From positions 962,254 to 1,026,253 of the forward strand of contig NW_020170397.1 in NCBI RefSeq assembly GCF_000524195.1: DNA of 64,000 nt. Reading direction: 5' to 3'. Source of the DNA: Echinococcus granulosus. Lineage: Eukaryota > Platyhelminthes > Cestoda > Cyclophyllidea > Taeniidae. Made by a program: the position numbers and the translations under genes. Positions 14,001 through 24,900 of the stretch are shown piece after piece. The notes beneath the pieces were generated by a model. It was not told the DNA's origin and made no database searches. It was given only the letters and a program-made list of their open reading frames with translations. Each line of letters begins with the position of its first letter. The stretch's first letter is position 1.

Positions 14001-17000
14001 AATAACCACCCGGGCGTAGGAGAGCGTATGAGAGGGTCTTGCGATCTGTTGCAAAGTAAACAAAGATCATGCGTGAACAGCTTCGTCCGTCCGTCCGCCT
14101 GCCTACCCACCCTCACTAGCCCATCATCTGTCTTTGAGATCAGCTCCAGCCAGCTAGGCCGGAGGCAGCACCACGTCTCGCCAACACACACAGGAGAGAT
14201 GAAGACGGCACGTGAGCCAAAAAAAAAAAACAATAGCCCATCGAAAGCCTAACGCAGAGATTGTCAGTCCCGCTCTGTGCGAGTGTTTCTATGTTCAAAG
14301 GATAACGATAACAAAAATGTCTGGGGTGGATCGAATTGATGGGTTGAGGCGACACGCACGCTCATTTCCTCTAGAGGATGCAAATTAGCCAGCGCAAGTG
14401 GTTGGTGAAGTCACCATGCCCACAAATACGCACATACGAAGAGGCTTTGAAAATAGTAAACTCATCACCGACACTCATCATAAATCAGAGGTGGGATGCG
14501 ATCACGAGATTAGCCTTTAGGTGAACAAGAGGTGAAACATTTGACTGCCACAGTGCTGCCGCTGCGCGTATGGGATATACTACAGCAGAGAGAAACGAGA
14601 TCGGAGCTAGGGTCACAGCCCAACATCGCAAAGAAGTACACCCTCATGTGTGCATAAATGCCCGCACGTGTGTGTTCGTATGCGTAAATATGGAGACGAA
14701 GTATGCAAAAATTTCCCATATGCATCACACTTGGTGAAGATAACACATGCTCCACATAACGACAATGAAAGCGACGAAATGGGGCAAAGGAGTGGAGTAA
14801 ATATCTTCAGCTCCGCAGTATTGGCGAGTTCTGCAAAAACGTGATCGCCGTAGCATGAGGCCTTTGATTTGGAGGCTTGGAGTGCAGGAACAAGCAAGCA
14901 TTGCGCAGGCAACTACACGACCTACTTCAAAGTCCATAAGGCCTGCATGTAATGGTGCGCATGGCATTCTCTGCTCTACACGTTCTTTTGTGATCATGAG
15001 TGTACGCGGGTTCCTGCGTGTATGCTTGAATGATATGCTTGAGACTAAGTGACTGACAGAACGAGGCGAAAACTAGCCAGAAAGAAGCGGGCGGCTCATG
15101 CTGCTCTGAATAAACAAGAGGCAATTTCATTTCGCCCAATACACACATTAGCCACGAAATGATGGATGCGATGCTCCTGATACACTTCACAGGAAGGCAG
15201 TCGCTCCGGCAACTTCACAAAGCACACTCATGCACGTCGTTCAGGCATTTATCAATTGACCCGGTTTTGAGAATATCTGTAAGAAAAGAGGACAAACATG
15301 CGGGACCGGGGATAGCATAAGCCGACTACTCCTCCTTCTTACGAGCGCATAAACCAATTGATGCACGAACTTTCACATCCAAATCGTCCGATAGCGCGAT
15401 CGGCTAACAGACAGAAGACGGCCCTACTGCATCCTGAGTCATCAAATCAGGTGTCTGCGAATAGCGCAGCTCCTGAATCCATTTTTTCGGGGAGGGAGGG
15501 TCGGGAGGGGGAATTTAAGCCGAGCCACACACACACGCACAGGCATGCATCGCGAGAGGAAAGCAGTGGATGCCCGTCACATCCACGAGTATGAGCGTGT
15601 GCGTGTCGGTGTGCCTATCCGGGTTCCTGTGTCTGTGTCAGGGGTGGGGGCAGACAGCCGCGTCTGAGCCACAGCCATTAAGCGGAGGCAAGGCAGAGGC
15701 CATGCGCGCGTATGCAAGAGACTGGGGTAATTAATACGACGGTGAGGTCGCCCGCTGCGATCGCATCTCCTCTGAGGACAAGGACGCAAAGCCTAACGAC
15801 AAAATCTGGTAGAGTTTACGTTTTTCAGCTGGAGATATACGTGCCTCCCTACCGTACCCTCTAACTTGAAAAAAGCTTACCCTACAGTAGAAAATAAAGG
15901 GACCATTGAGTGTCTGCGAAGAAAAATTGATCAAACGTGGCACAGAAGGAGAGGCAACGGTGACGTAGGCCCTCCCCTTGGAACAACCACACAATAAGAA
16001 TCACATGAGTAAGGACTGTTGTAAGCCCCAACGTGTGGAGATAACTAGATAGAGGGGTAAGCCTCAATAGAGCAAAAAGGCAATCAAAGAGGGCGATGGA
16101 AAAGTAGACTCACTTAAGAGCCTAAGGTTTAGCAGACGAGCAACCTCGAGGGGGAGATCTGATATTTGGTTGTCATTGAGAATCAGAGCTCTGAGATCGG
16201 TGAGCTCACCAATGGTGGATGGCAAAACCTTCAATCGATTGTAACTGGCATCCAAATTGACAAGGTTCACCAAGTTCCCCAGTTCTGGCGGTAGGCGCTC
16301 CAAGTTGTTATTCTTAATCACCAATGTCGTGATGTAGGTTAGGTAGCAGATGTTGCGGGGAAAATTTTTCAGCGGACCTAAAGAGAGCCAGAAGAAAAAC
16401 TATGTTTAATCCGTACCTAGCCTCAATTAGCATAAAAATGATCTTATATGAGACGGTAATAGTCCGATATCAGTTCCTGTAAATAAAAAAAATGACGCCG
16501 ATTTATGAGCCGGGCGGAGGAAAGCAACAACTTGAGCCGCGATTTTATCACACGTAGACAGTCGGCCACATTCGAAGAGGATGGATTTAATGGAGACCGT
16601 ATGAGATAGTACTAAGCATAATTGTGTGTTACGTCTAGAAATGTCTACCACGAGTGGGAGCCAATGCAGAGGGTAAAATGAGGCTAAGTAAGGAGAATGT
16701 ACTTACAGCTGACTAGCTAAGACGCTACTACAACACATTTTGTAAACTGGCAGTGGCACTCTTCAATACAATTTCAAGTAGTAGTGAAATAGGACGAAGT
16801 GTGCCAGCAAAGGGTTAAAAGTACTGCAAGGTGTAATCGATTGAAGGATGCCTGCGGTGGAAAGAACGACAACCTGAAAACGCATCGCAGGCACACACAC
16901 CTTGTGTATGTGTTTATGTGCCCGTGTGAATTACGTGTAGGAAATCCCGCACTCGAAGCTACCCAGCTGTAGGACCAAAACCGCTCATGCGTACATTCAA

Positions 17001-18776
17001 TTATAGTGCACAGGGTTCTGTTTCGCTCTCTCGGTGGCACATATCTCACAACGGGGAGGTCTGCGTCTACACATCTTCGTTAACCCGATTGTTTCCCGAG
17101 TTTTCCGGGGAGTAGATGGAAATCGCACGGCTCATTCTCGATTCACGTATAAAAAACTTGCTTTTTAAAGAAAATCAGGTGTATTTCGGCTCGGGAACCA
17201 GAGGTAGCGCGGCGAAGAGGTCATGCGAGAAGTACCTTACTGAGATTTTTGCTATGTTTGCCGCACACTTCAAACGCGGCATGGCGTGCTGCCCCGCAAG
17301 TGTTCACATGCACATTCACTCCCCAATGGACCTGGTTTCAACCAGTTTAAATTACACAAACACTGGGGAATTTTGGTCACGGATGTGCAATGCAAGAGGT
17401 CCATTTAAACAATTGTGGAAGACCTAAAGCTTATCTACAGCACTGGTCGAGTTAGGAGAATGATCTCCGAGCGTCATTAGTGCTGTCAATACGGGCGAAT
17501 TGAGGTTACATAATTCACGGCAAAATAAGTGAATTTACCAAACTTTTCCACCTATTTTTTTGCCTACAGTATGAATTAAAGAACATTACCGTGGCAGATA
17601 TTGATGGGAAATGGCAAATAATTAACGGACAAGAAGCGCCAACAGCAAACTTCCATGTTTACACTACACCAGAGTCAAATAAACTGTTCGGGAAGAAGTG
17701 AACTATCGCCAATCGTATCGATAGGAAAAGAAAATTCAACGAAACTAATTTAGATATAAAAAGTAACTCTGACATAATGAGATGTTGCCACGACCTCGCT
17801 TGTGGCAGAACATCTTTTGCTCCTATCACGTTGAAAAGAAGAGACTTGGGCTCTGACATTACAAAAGTATAAAAAGGCGCCCAGACCAGAGCTACGCTAA
17901 AGCCGCTACTCAGACGACCCGAAAAATGATCGCCACGTCTTAAGGCATATCTAACTAAGCATAGTCTTGCGACGAGAAAAAATAAGCGTCCAAAATTGCA
18001 CAACATTCATAATTCAGGATATGGGTCAACTCATGTAAAATAGAAGTTGCTAAAATAGATGGCTTGAGTTAATGCACAACAAAAAGACGTCTATTAAGCC
18101 TTCGAAAGTATGTATGTCACGGATTTAATTGAAGAACGACAAGAACAAAAATAGCAAGTCATTAAAATCACTCATAATAGGCAGGCGAAGACGTTATAAC
18201 AGAGAACCGGTCAAATCAGATCACATACAAGGATGTTACTTAAAGAAATAACACTTCAAATGGATTAGTTATTGTTTTGATCACGCCACCCGACCTCCCT
18301 TTGTGTCAGATGAACGCCTCACGATTCGCTCAACACCACAAAATCGCGCGCACTGTGATTTGAAACCGAAAGCTGTACACGAATGACTTACACATCATGT
18401 GCGTCTAATTGCGCTGATTAACTGAAGAACAAAACGAACCTATCAGTCCAACTTTTTGAGGCTTGGTGATGCGTGAAAAGAAAAGTGGATAAGTGAAAGA
18501 CTTGAAATATGTGTCAAAACAAAGTGGCAGATGCCTCCACATGAAGAAAGGTTTGCTGGCAAAAAGGTAAGCAAAACAAAAAACAAACGTACCTGTGAGA
18601 TTAACGCGAAACCATCTGGCACGATTCCTAGCTTCCTCCTCGCTTATGAGGCGTGACTGCATAGTGAACTCATTTAGGTTGTTTGAACGGCGAACCGGAA
18701 AGGAGGTGGGTGTGTTAAGGACCTGCAAACCGGGAAAACGGCGTAAAAGACCGTTGAAAAGACCAGCTGATCTCAT
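8029..18776 (-). CDS. CNOT6: CCR4-NOT deadenylase catalytic subunit CNOT6 (Ccr4/twin), complete, eight exons
   Basis: Exons (plus coordinates, transcribed high to low): 18593-18776, 16114-16377, 13006-13116, 11264-11662, 10549-10611, 9367-9822, 8660-9068, 8029-8545. All junctions agree in phase and total 2403 nt, giving 800 residues and a TAG stop. Residues about 60-165 are leucine-rich repeats (for example NLERLPPELGNLVNL), which bind the CNOT scaffold through CAF1/CNOT7 in known family members. Residues about 342-690 are the EEP exonuclease domain: VMCYNVLS with Asn near 349, LQEIDTDQ with Glu near 394, GDFNSLPDSG with Asp near 555, and VPSDHFSLL with His near 677. All catalytic motifs are intact, so an active Mg-dependent poly(A) 3' exonuclease is expected in the cytoplasm. 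Odd points are a 133-residue linker exon and a C-terminal tail of about 110 residues. The acceptor of the 13006-13116 exon ends in AAG. The first ATG at 18776 is the weakest call: an acceptor-like site near 18721 and an in-frame ATG lower down are alternatives. The family assignment is very strong. Confidence 0.93.
11264..11662 (-). CDS. CNOT6: CNOT6 linker exon (extra low-complexity insert between LRR and nuclease)
   Basis: This exon encodes CNOT6 residues about 187-319. It is bounded by a CCGTAG acceptor and a TTA/GTAAGA donor, and both phases (1 and 1) fit the neighbouring exons. It is rich in Ser, Arg, Asp and Glu, with a basic stretch APPRRRNNRRYRRW and acidic/serine runs such as SLGSSESIDTLD. 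Animal CNOT6 proteins go from the LRR to the nuclease through a short linker, so this is an insertion relative to the family. The reading frame stays open past the chosen donor to 11025, so a longer exon is possible, but only this donor joins in frame to the next exon (10549-10611), which carries the conserved pre-nuclease segment APPHRQWRQFG. Confidence 0.72.
13715..13742 (+). repeat. (CA)n microsatellite
   Basis: A run of about 13-14 CA units, with one interruption, lies in a CNOT6 intron. It creates a spurious Thr-His repeat frame. Confidence 0.9.
18593..18776 (-). CDS. CNOT6: CNOT6 first coding exon
   Basis: The conserved part is SEEEARNRARWFRVNLTG, equivalent to the SAEE...HWAELEISG segment that precedes the LRRs in animal CNOT6/CNOT6L. 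The donor is ACAG/GTACGT. Upstream residues read MRSAGLFNGLLRRFPGLQ, which do not resemble other CNOT6 N-termini. Transcription may therefore enter at the internal acceptor-like TTTGCAG near 18721, with translation from the ATG before QSRLISEEE. Confidence 0.75.
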
Positions 18777-18852
18777 GGGCCTTGACCGGCAGCGCTACTG
18801 CTCATGCGCCTCGATGTGCACTCACTAAAAAATCGATAATGACAACAGCTGT

Positions 18853-18868
18853 TTGCCCCCCCCCCCCT
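18853..18868 (+). repeat. Poly(C) tract
   Basis: A homopolymer run of C just 5' of the CNOT6 first coding exon (G-rich on the coding strand). It is GC-skewed and lies in the likely promoter or 5' UTR side of the gene. Confidence 0.7.
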
Positions 18869-21048
18869 TCCGACCCGCCTCTGCCACTACCACTATTTGA
18901 AGGCCTACGGAGCTAATTGCAGCTGCGACACGCACCAGTTAAGGCCTCCAACGATGGAAAGGCGTTAAATGAGACTGATAGCGCGCTGTGACAACAAAGG
19001 GGAATCCAACAACTCGATGACCCACAGTCACGCTGCCCGGTAACGTGGCTTTTAAATAACCCCCCTCTCCCCTAAAATGTGGTCACTTTCCACTATACCC
19101 TACGATCGTCGTCCTGAAAACTTGGTGACCACAGAGCCATTAAACTAGTAGAATCATAAATAAAACATCAAGAAGCGGACAACTATAAATACATCATAGG
19201 CTTACGTCAGAAGAGTAAATCGTTGGACGGGGAGGCATCTAAAAGGAAAAAAAGCGAAGCTTTCAGAGGAACAGTCAAGGTGCGGATAAAACCTAATCCC
19301 CGGTACATATTCCGCCCGTTCCAATAAAACTGTGTGCACCTAGGTTGTGTTTAAGGGGCATAAAGCATAGTAATCACAATAACGCAGGGTCAAAGTGGCA
19401 AAAAACTGTACTTAATGTGCAAGGAAGTGATCAAAATAAATGTATGAATGGTAAAGGAATATGAAAAAGTAAGTACAATTCGTACGTGATGATGTCAAAG
19501 TCAAAATTGTGATTACAACTAGCACAAAAATGTAATTTGAATCGAACTCATCAGAGCGCGGAAATTAATATAAAACGGAACTCAGAGATGCGTCACAGAT
19601 CTAGCATTGTGTTAGGCGCATAAAATATTCAAGAAAATATCCATAGACTAACAAATGAACGAAAGCAGCCCATTAATATGATAGAAGAATAAAAAAACTG
19701 ACTTCAGAAGGGATAGATCAGAAGTGCGATAACAAGAAAAACACTAACCATAAGCTTTAAAACAAGACACAATGTCTACATTTCCACTTAAGAAGATCAG
19801 TGACATATTCGACCCAGAAGATAGGCAAAAGACGTCCCACAATGACTACCGAGTCAAACAAATAGAAGTTAATATTGATTAAATTCCGCCCCAGACTACA
19901 GAAGTTTGCACTTAAATAAAGAAGCCCACAAATTGGGTGGCGAAGGTAAAGTGAAGTGAGAGCTACCTAAGTAAAGGCAAGTAACACTAGGTGCAGTTTC
20001 AGCAACTAAATATATCCCGAAAGTAAATGGAAGCTAGGGTAATGGCATATTGGACAAATGAAGATGCCGTCGATCGTGCACCCGCTGACAGTTCGTCCAT
20101 GACCAAATATAGGCCCCAAATTGTACTACATAGACGGAACTCCGAATATATAACAATCATTTAATTTAGGAAAAATTGTGAACCGCATCATGACAAAAAA
20201 CAACGGGGAACGGAGCGCACTTACTTAGGATAACCTCCAAATTCCTGACAATGAATAAAAATCAACGAAAACACAATCGGCGGTACACCAAATAAAAGGT
20301 TAGAACAAAATCAGGGTGTTAAACCTTTAATGCATGGACTAAAGTCGAAATCACTACAGTGTCATTCAATTACAAAATATTTTAGGCGAGAAAGATCTAT
20401 CTTTCAGCTGTCATTTAATCAGGTATAATGAGTAGTAGCATATGGGGGAAGCAGCATGTTCTTTCTAAACCCTGGAAAAAACCAGTTAGAAGAGGTCTTA
20501 TAAAGACGAATGCAGTCAAAACATACTCAAGTTTGATTCGTAAACTTGATATTTTGAAAATATGGTATACTACATCATTCCTATTACTTTCGCAATATCT
20601 GTAATGTTCCTTTCTTGTTGTGCACACATGCCGTGCACCACTTAACAATGGTCTGATTATTTCATTTACACTTTTAAAAACGGTCTAAAAGGCTTTGTTA
20701 CACCATGTTCTGAATCTCCTAAAGCCTTAACCACTAATTTCATTAATTTAGGTCTGCATGTCGGGCAGCAGCACACGCACCTACACCCGTATACAAACTC
20801 AATTAGTGTAACAAACGCAAATTGGTAAATCAGTTTGGTATGCTCCTTTCCCTAGAGTTTACCCGGAGTTCGCAAGAGGTCACAGTAGTATAGCAGAAAA
20901 CACGATAATGCACATAAGGTCTAAAGGTGGCTGGTAAGGTCCAGAGACCATTCTGTCACAAAGGAGTACAAACTGTGGGAACTTAATTGTTCGCCTAATC
21001 AAACACTGAGTTAAACAAGCTATCCAGGCAGTATAATGCACCTAAATT

Positions 21049-21078
21049 GTGACCCCATTTAGTAAAAAATGGGGTCAC
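21049..21078. repeat. Perfect 12-bp inverted repeat (hairpin)
   Basis: GTGACCCCATTT and AAATGGGGTCAC are exact reverse complements separated by the six-base loop AGTAAA. It lies in the AT-rich spacer about 0.9 kb before the first identified AEBP2 exon. Confidence 0.85.
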
Positions 21079-21989
21079 CGAACAGTCATGTCTCACTAAA
21101 TTTCGTAGGCTACATACTTTTGTTCGTTTGTATAAATACAAAAAAGAAATTAGCGAACAGTTTTGAAATTATTTAGTATTTGCAGCAACCATTATTGACA
21201 ACCACATGAGTTTATTCAAAAATACATTAAAAAGTTAATTTTAGGACTGTATTTTTAATTTCTCTACTTTTAAAGCGAATGCCTTCTGAAAATGTTCGTC
21301 TAAAGAGCTCACATCCTTTGCTTCGACATCGATCTTGACAATCTATTTTCAAGTCCAACATCTTGATGGAAAAGTTGTGGCCACGCTTCTCTGCATACGT
21401 AGAAGAGCACTTGATTTTAGTGCAAAAATCGTATTTTAGGTTAATAATGAAATATCCATCTTAAAGGGAATGTTTTTTATGTGTAGAATGCATAACCGGG
21501 CAAGATTTGCGTTGATGCAAATGGCTCTGAATTAATAGACAAACATACTTCAAGTCAATTTAGACTTTTAGTGGGGCATTTGTTTGTTAAATGACAGCTA
21601 CAACTGCAGAGTTTTCTAAAAACATGTTTATATTGATCAAGGTGTTTGCCCATTTTAAAATGAATAGCTTTAATCAAGGTTGTTAAGGGTGGCTGATAGC
21701 TATGTCTTGATCGAATACTGTATTTCATTTAGGTAATATTTGTAATAGAAATACCCTTCCCTCATATCTTCATTGTAAATTTCATCAACATCTAAAGCAA
21801 TGTGTCCTGCTCTTCGCGTTCCGATTAGGACTTTATCCCGTTCATCATTAAGGTAATATTTTATTGCATTCTAATACGCCATTTAAGGCTCATTTCGGCT
21901 AAGGCCCAGAGCGATATCTGTGAAGTCACACCCCATTCAATTTCAAATAGCGAAATGGTAAATATGCTTACTTGTATTGCATCTTTTAG

Positions 21990-24900
21990 AGTTCTGATGG
22001 TGATAGCGTTGTGGTGCTTTCTCGCACACCCAGTCAAGAAAGCACTGACAGCAACGAGCTCTTAAATCAATCAAGAGAATCGGTCTTGAACGAATCTCGA
22101 AATCATAAACAGTCTTCAAGAGCACCGTCTGTAGCTTCCTCATCGACTGATCACTCGCAAGTCTTTTCGAAGTCTTGCCAATGGGTCGGCTGTGATAGTG
22201 GTGCTGATATTGGGCCTGGTGGGTTACTATCCCACATCCAAGAGGCTCATGTTTTACCTCAGATTTCCTTAAAAAAGTCCCGCTATACTTGTTTATGGAG
22301 TGGATGCAAGGTCTATGGGCATCCCAGTGTCTCCTCTAACTGGTTGTCGCGCCACGTGCAGGAGCACTCAGAGGCCAAAGGAAAACCGTTCTCGTGTATA
22401 TTTGATAGATGCTTCCAACGTTTTTCTTCCTCAAGTTTACTCCAGCGGCACATCGATCGTGATCACATGCGTTCGAAAGCGGGTGATGTGGCTTCCGTAA
22501 CCAAAGGACCGCCCTTCTCTCAATCTCTACCCGGATCTCCAGCTGGTGGAACTAGAAATCGTGCTAACTTCAAAAATTGCACTCGAAGAATATCAAGGAG
22601 GAAACGAAAATTCCGATTTTGTCGAAGTAACTCCTCTTAAATTTCAATTTAATTATGTACGATACGCTACAAGCTGTAAAATTATTATTGATCTACCTGA
22701 AAGCTGGTCTGTCAACGGTTCCAATGATTTTAAACATAAAGTGAACTTTTTTGCTTAAATGCATGTTATATACCATTAATACAATTGTTATTTACATTAT
22801 TAACAGAAATAACTTATTCCTCGAAAAGTATCCCTATTTATGCTGCCATAAGAAGGTCATACTTTGTTCTCTTCCCAGTCAGACACGTGGACTTCTACGA
22901 CGCCAGGTCAAAGATAATAATAAAGAACCGGATTGTATTAGATAAGCTCCTCGCCGAACGTGCCATCGAGAGCCTTATTCGACCGCCTTCACCCTCCGCC
23001 TCGAACGATATCCCTCTCTCCACCCACGTGGCCCTACCAGGGCCTATCAGGAGCGACAATCGTGAGTCGAGCTCCCCCGAAAAGCGCATTTTGCGATCCA
23101 CAATTGCGACTGTCTCGGGTGACGCTTCCGCATCATCCCCTCGACCTGCAAGCAGGCCCGAGTGCTATCGCGTTAAACTCCTCCTCACTATTCCTCACAC
23201 CGTAAGCTCACTCGCCCCCTTTATGCTATCTTTGATTCATTTCTCTCCACACCGGTGCAACACTCGCCTGATTTAGAGTTCCGTACCGGAACTTCAGCTT
23301 GTAGTAGTCTTTAATAACCATTCTTCCAGTATGCCATTTTACAAATTGCAATTATTTTCGCAACTTGGGATTTGTATAGGGTTGCGATTTTTGAGGAATT
23401 GTGCAATCGCTTTAGTGCTACCCATAAAATGGAGTGTAGCGATATGTTTGTTTTTTTCGACGTCAGTTCTTGATGTTGAACTCATAGGTTCTCATAGTAT
23501 TCATATTTCAGAGGAAGCAGTTTACCTATTTTTAGTTAAATTGTATTTGAACTCACTTAAAACGGATTACTTATTGACATTGCTTTTCTTCTTCCTTCTG
23601 TGTTAATAAAAAAATGGCAGGTTTTTAAAGTGTCTGTCCGTAAGCGTTGTAAATTAAAACAACTAAATGCTCCACTTTAAGCCTGCTTTTGCCATTAGGT
23701 TTTCTCTTTACTGCCGAATGTTTGAGGCTTAAGTCGAGTCATCCAAATGGGCTTAGCTCGACCGGAATTTACTCACTTAAGCGAGTTTTTTAGTCTGACT
23801 TGCCACCGGCAGTATATTTGATGGTGTAAAACAAATTGTCCGTGGAGTTTTTTACGGCTTTTGTGCCTTGTACCACATATTTTTCACATAGTATGAAGTA
23901 AAAATCTAAAATTATACATTTGATGTTAAAATGTGAACGTATGATCATGGAAATGTTTGTGTAAAGCAACGTCATTCATGGTATGGGTGTGAGTGGTGTG
24001 TTACATGCCTACCTGTTTGACGGTTTCATGCAATACCGACACTTCTGTCTTCAAATCTTTTCGCGTTCATAAACTGTAGATGTCGTGTGACGTCGCGTCC
24101 CATCTGTAGTGTGATGTAGATAGTGTATCGTGATCATGTTTCTGCTCATTCCTTTCATATTGACGTGACCGCTTTAACAAAACCCTCCGGAGGCTAATCA
24201 GAATCATCGGCATTCCTGAAATACCCATCACCTCTCTGTCGTGGTCTTCTCATGTCAGCTGTCTAGTTAATTTTTTTTGAGAATACGTATACTTCTAGGA
24301 TGTATTTATTTCTGCATGCATAAGTTAACATAATGCGGGTGACTTGTTTGCAGTTGTCTCTCATACGAGAATTGTCCTGCCACTTTCAATACTTGCATAT
24401 GCGAGCTGCACTGTTTTTGCTATGCCTCTCCACATCCAAACCTCCTCCCTTCCTCAAAGGTACTAGCATATTTTTTTGCCCTTTTTTCATCTCGTTTCCT
24501 TTAATTAAACGCGTATTTCGCTGGAATTGATTTGAGTTTTCTTTTCACGGTACAACAGTGTACTAACTTTAATTTCGGCGAGTCGGGTTGAATGTAGGCT
24601 CTAATGAAAATCTACTACACAGATTGTCAAACAGTCATTATTGAAGCACATTTGGAATCCGTTGCAAATGTCTGTGCGCCCTGGTTACCCCACTTGACGC
24701 CACTTATATTTGTGATTTGCATTACCCGAACCTTAGCAAATGCATTGGTCCTGTCCATGCATTGTTATTAACCCCCTCACCCCCTTCCCCCTTCTACTGG
24801 ATCTTCCATTTACTCAGGCTAATTTTCGGTAGGAAAGGGGTCAAAATCGGTCCTTTGGCTCTGTAGTGACATGCATGCACGCGTTGGTTGGCTGGTGTTA

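Larger units (their letters stand above)
18777..21989. promoter_or_regulatory. Spacer between the divergent CNOT6 and AEBP2 genes
   Basis: CNOT6 runs left and AEBP2 runs right, so both 5' regions should lie here. The sequence is AT-rich with no confident exon. The missing first exon or exons of AEBP2 may be inside or further left. I can point to no promoter element with confidence. A perfect hairpin is at 21049-21078. Confidence 0.4.
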
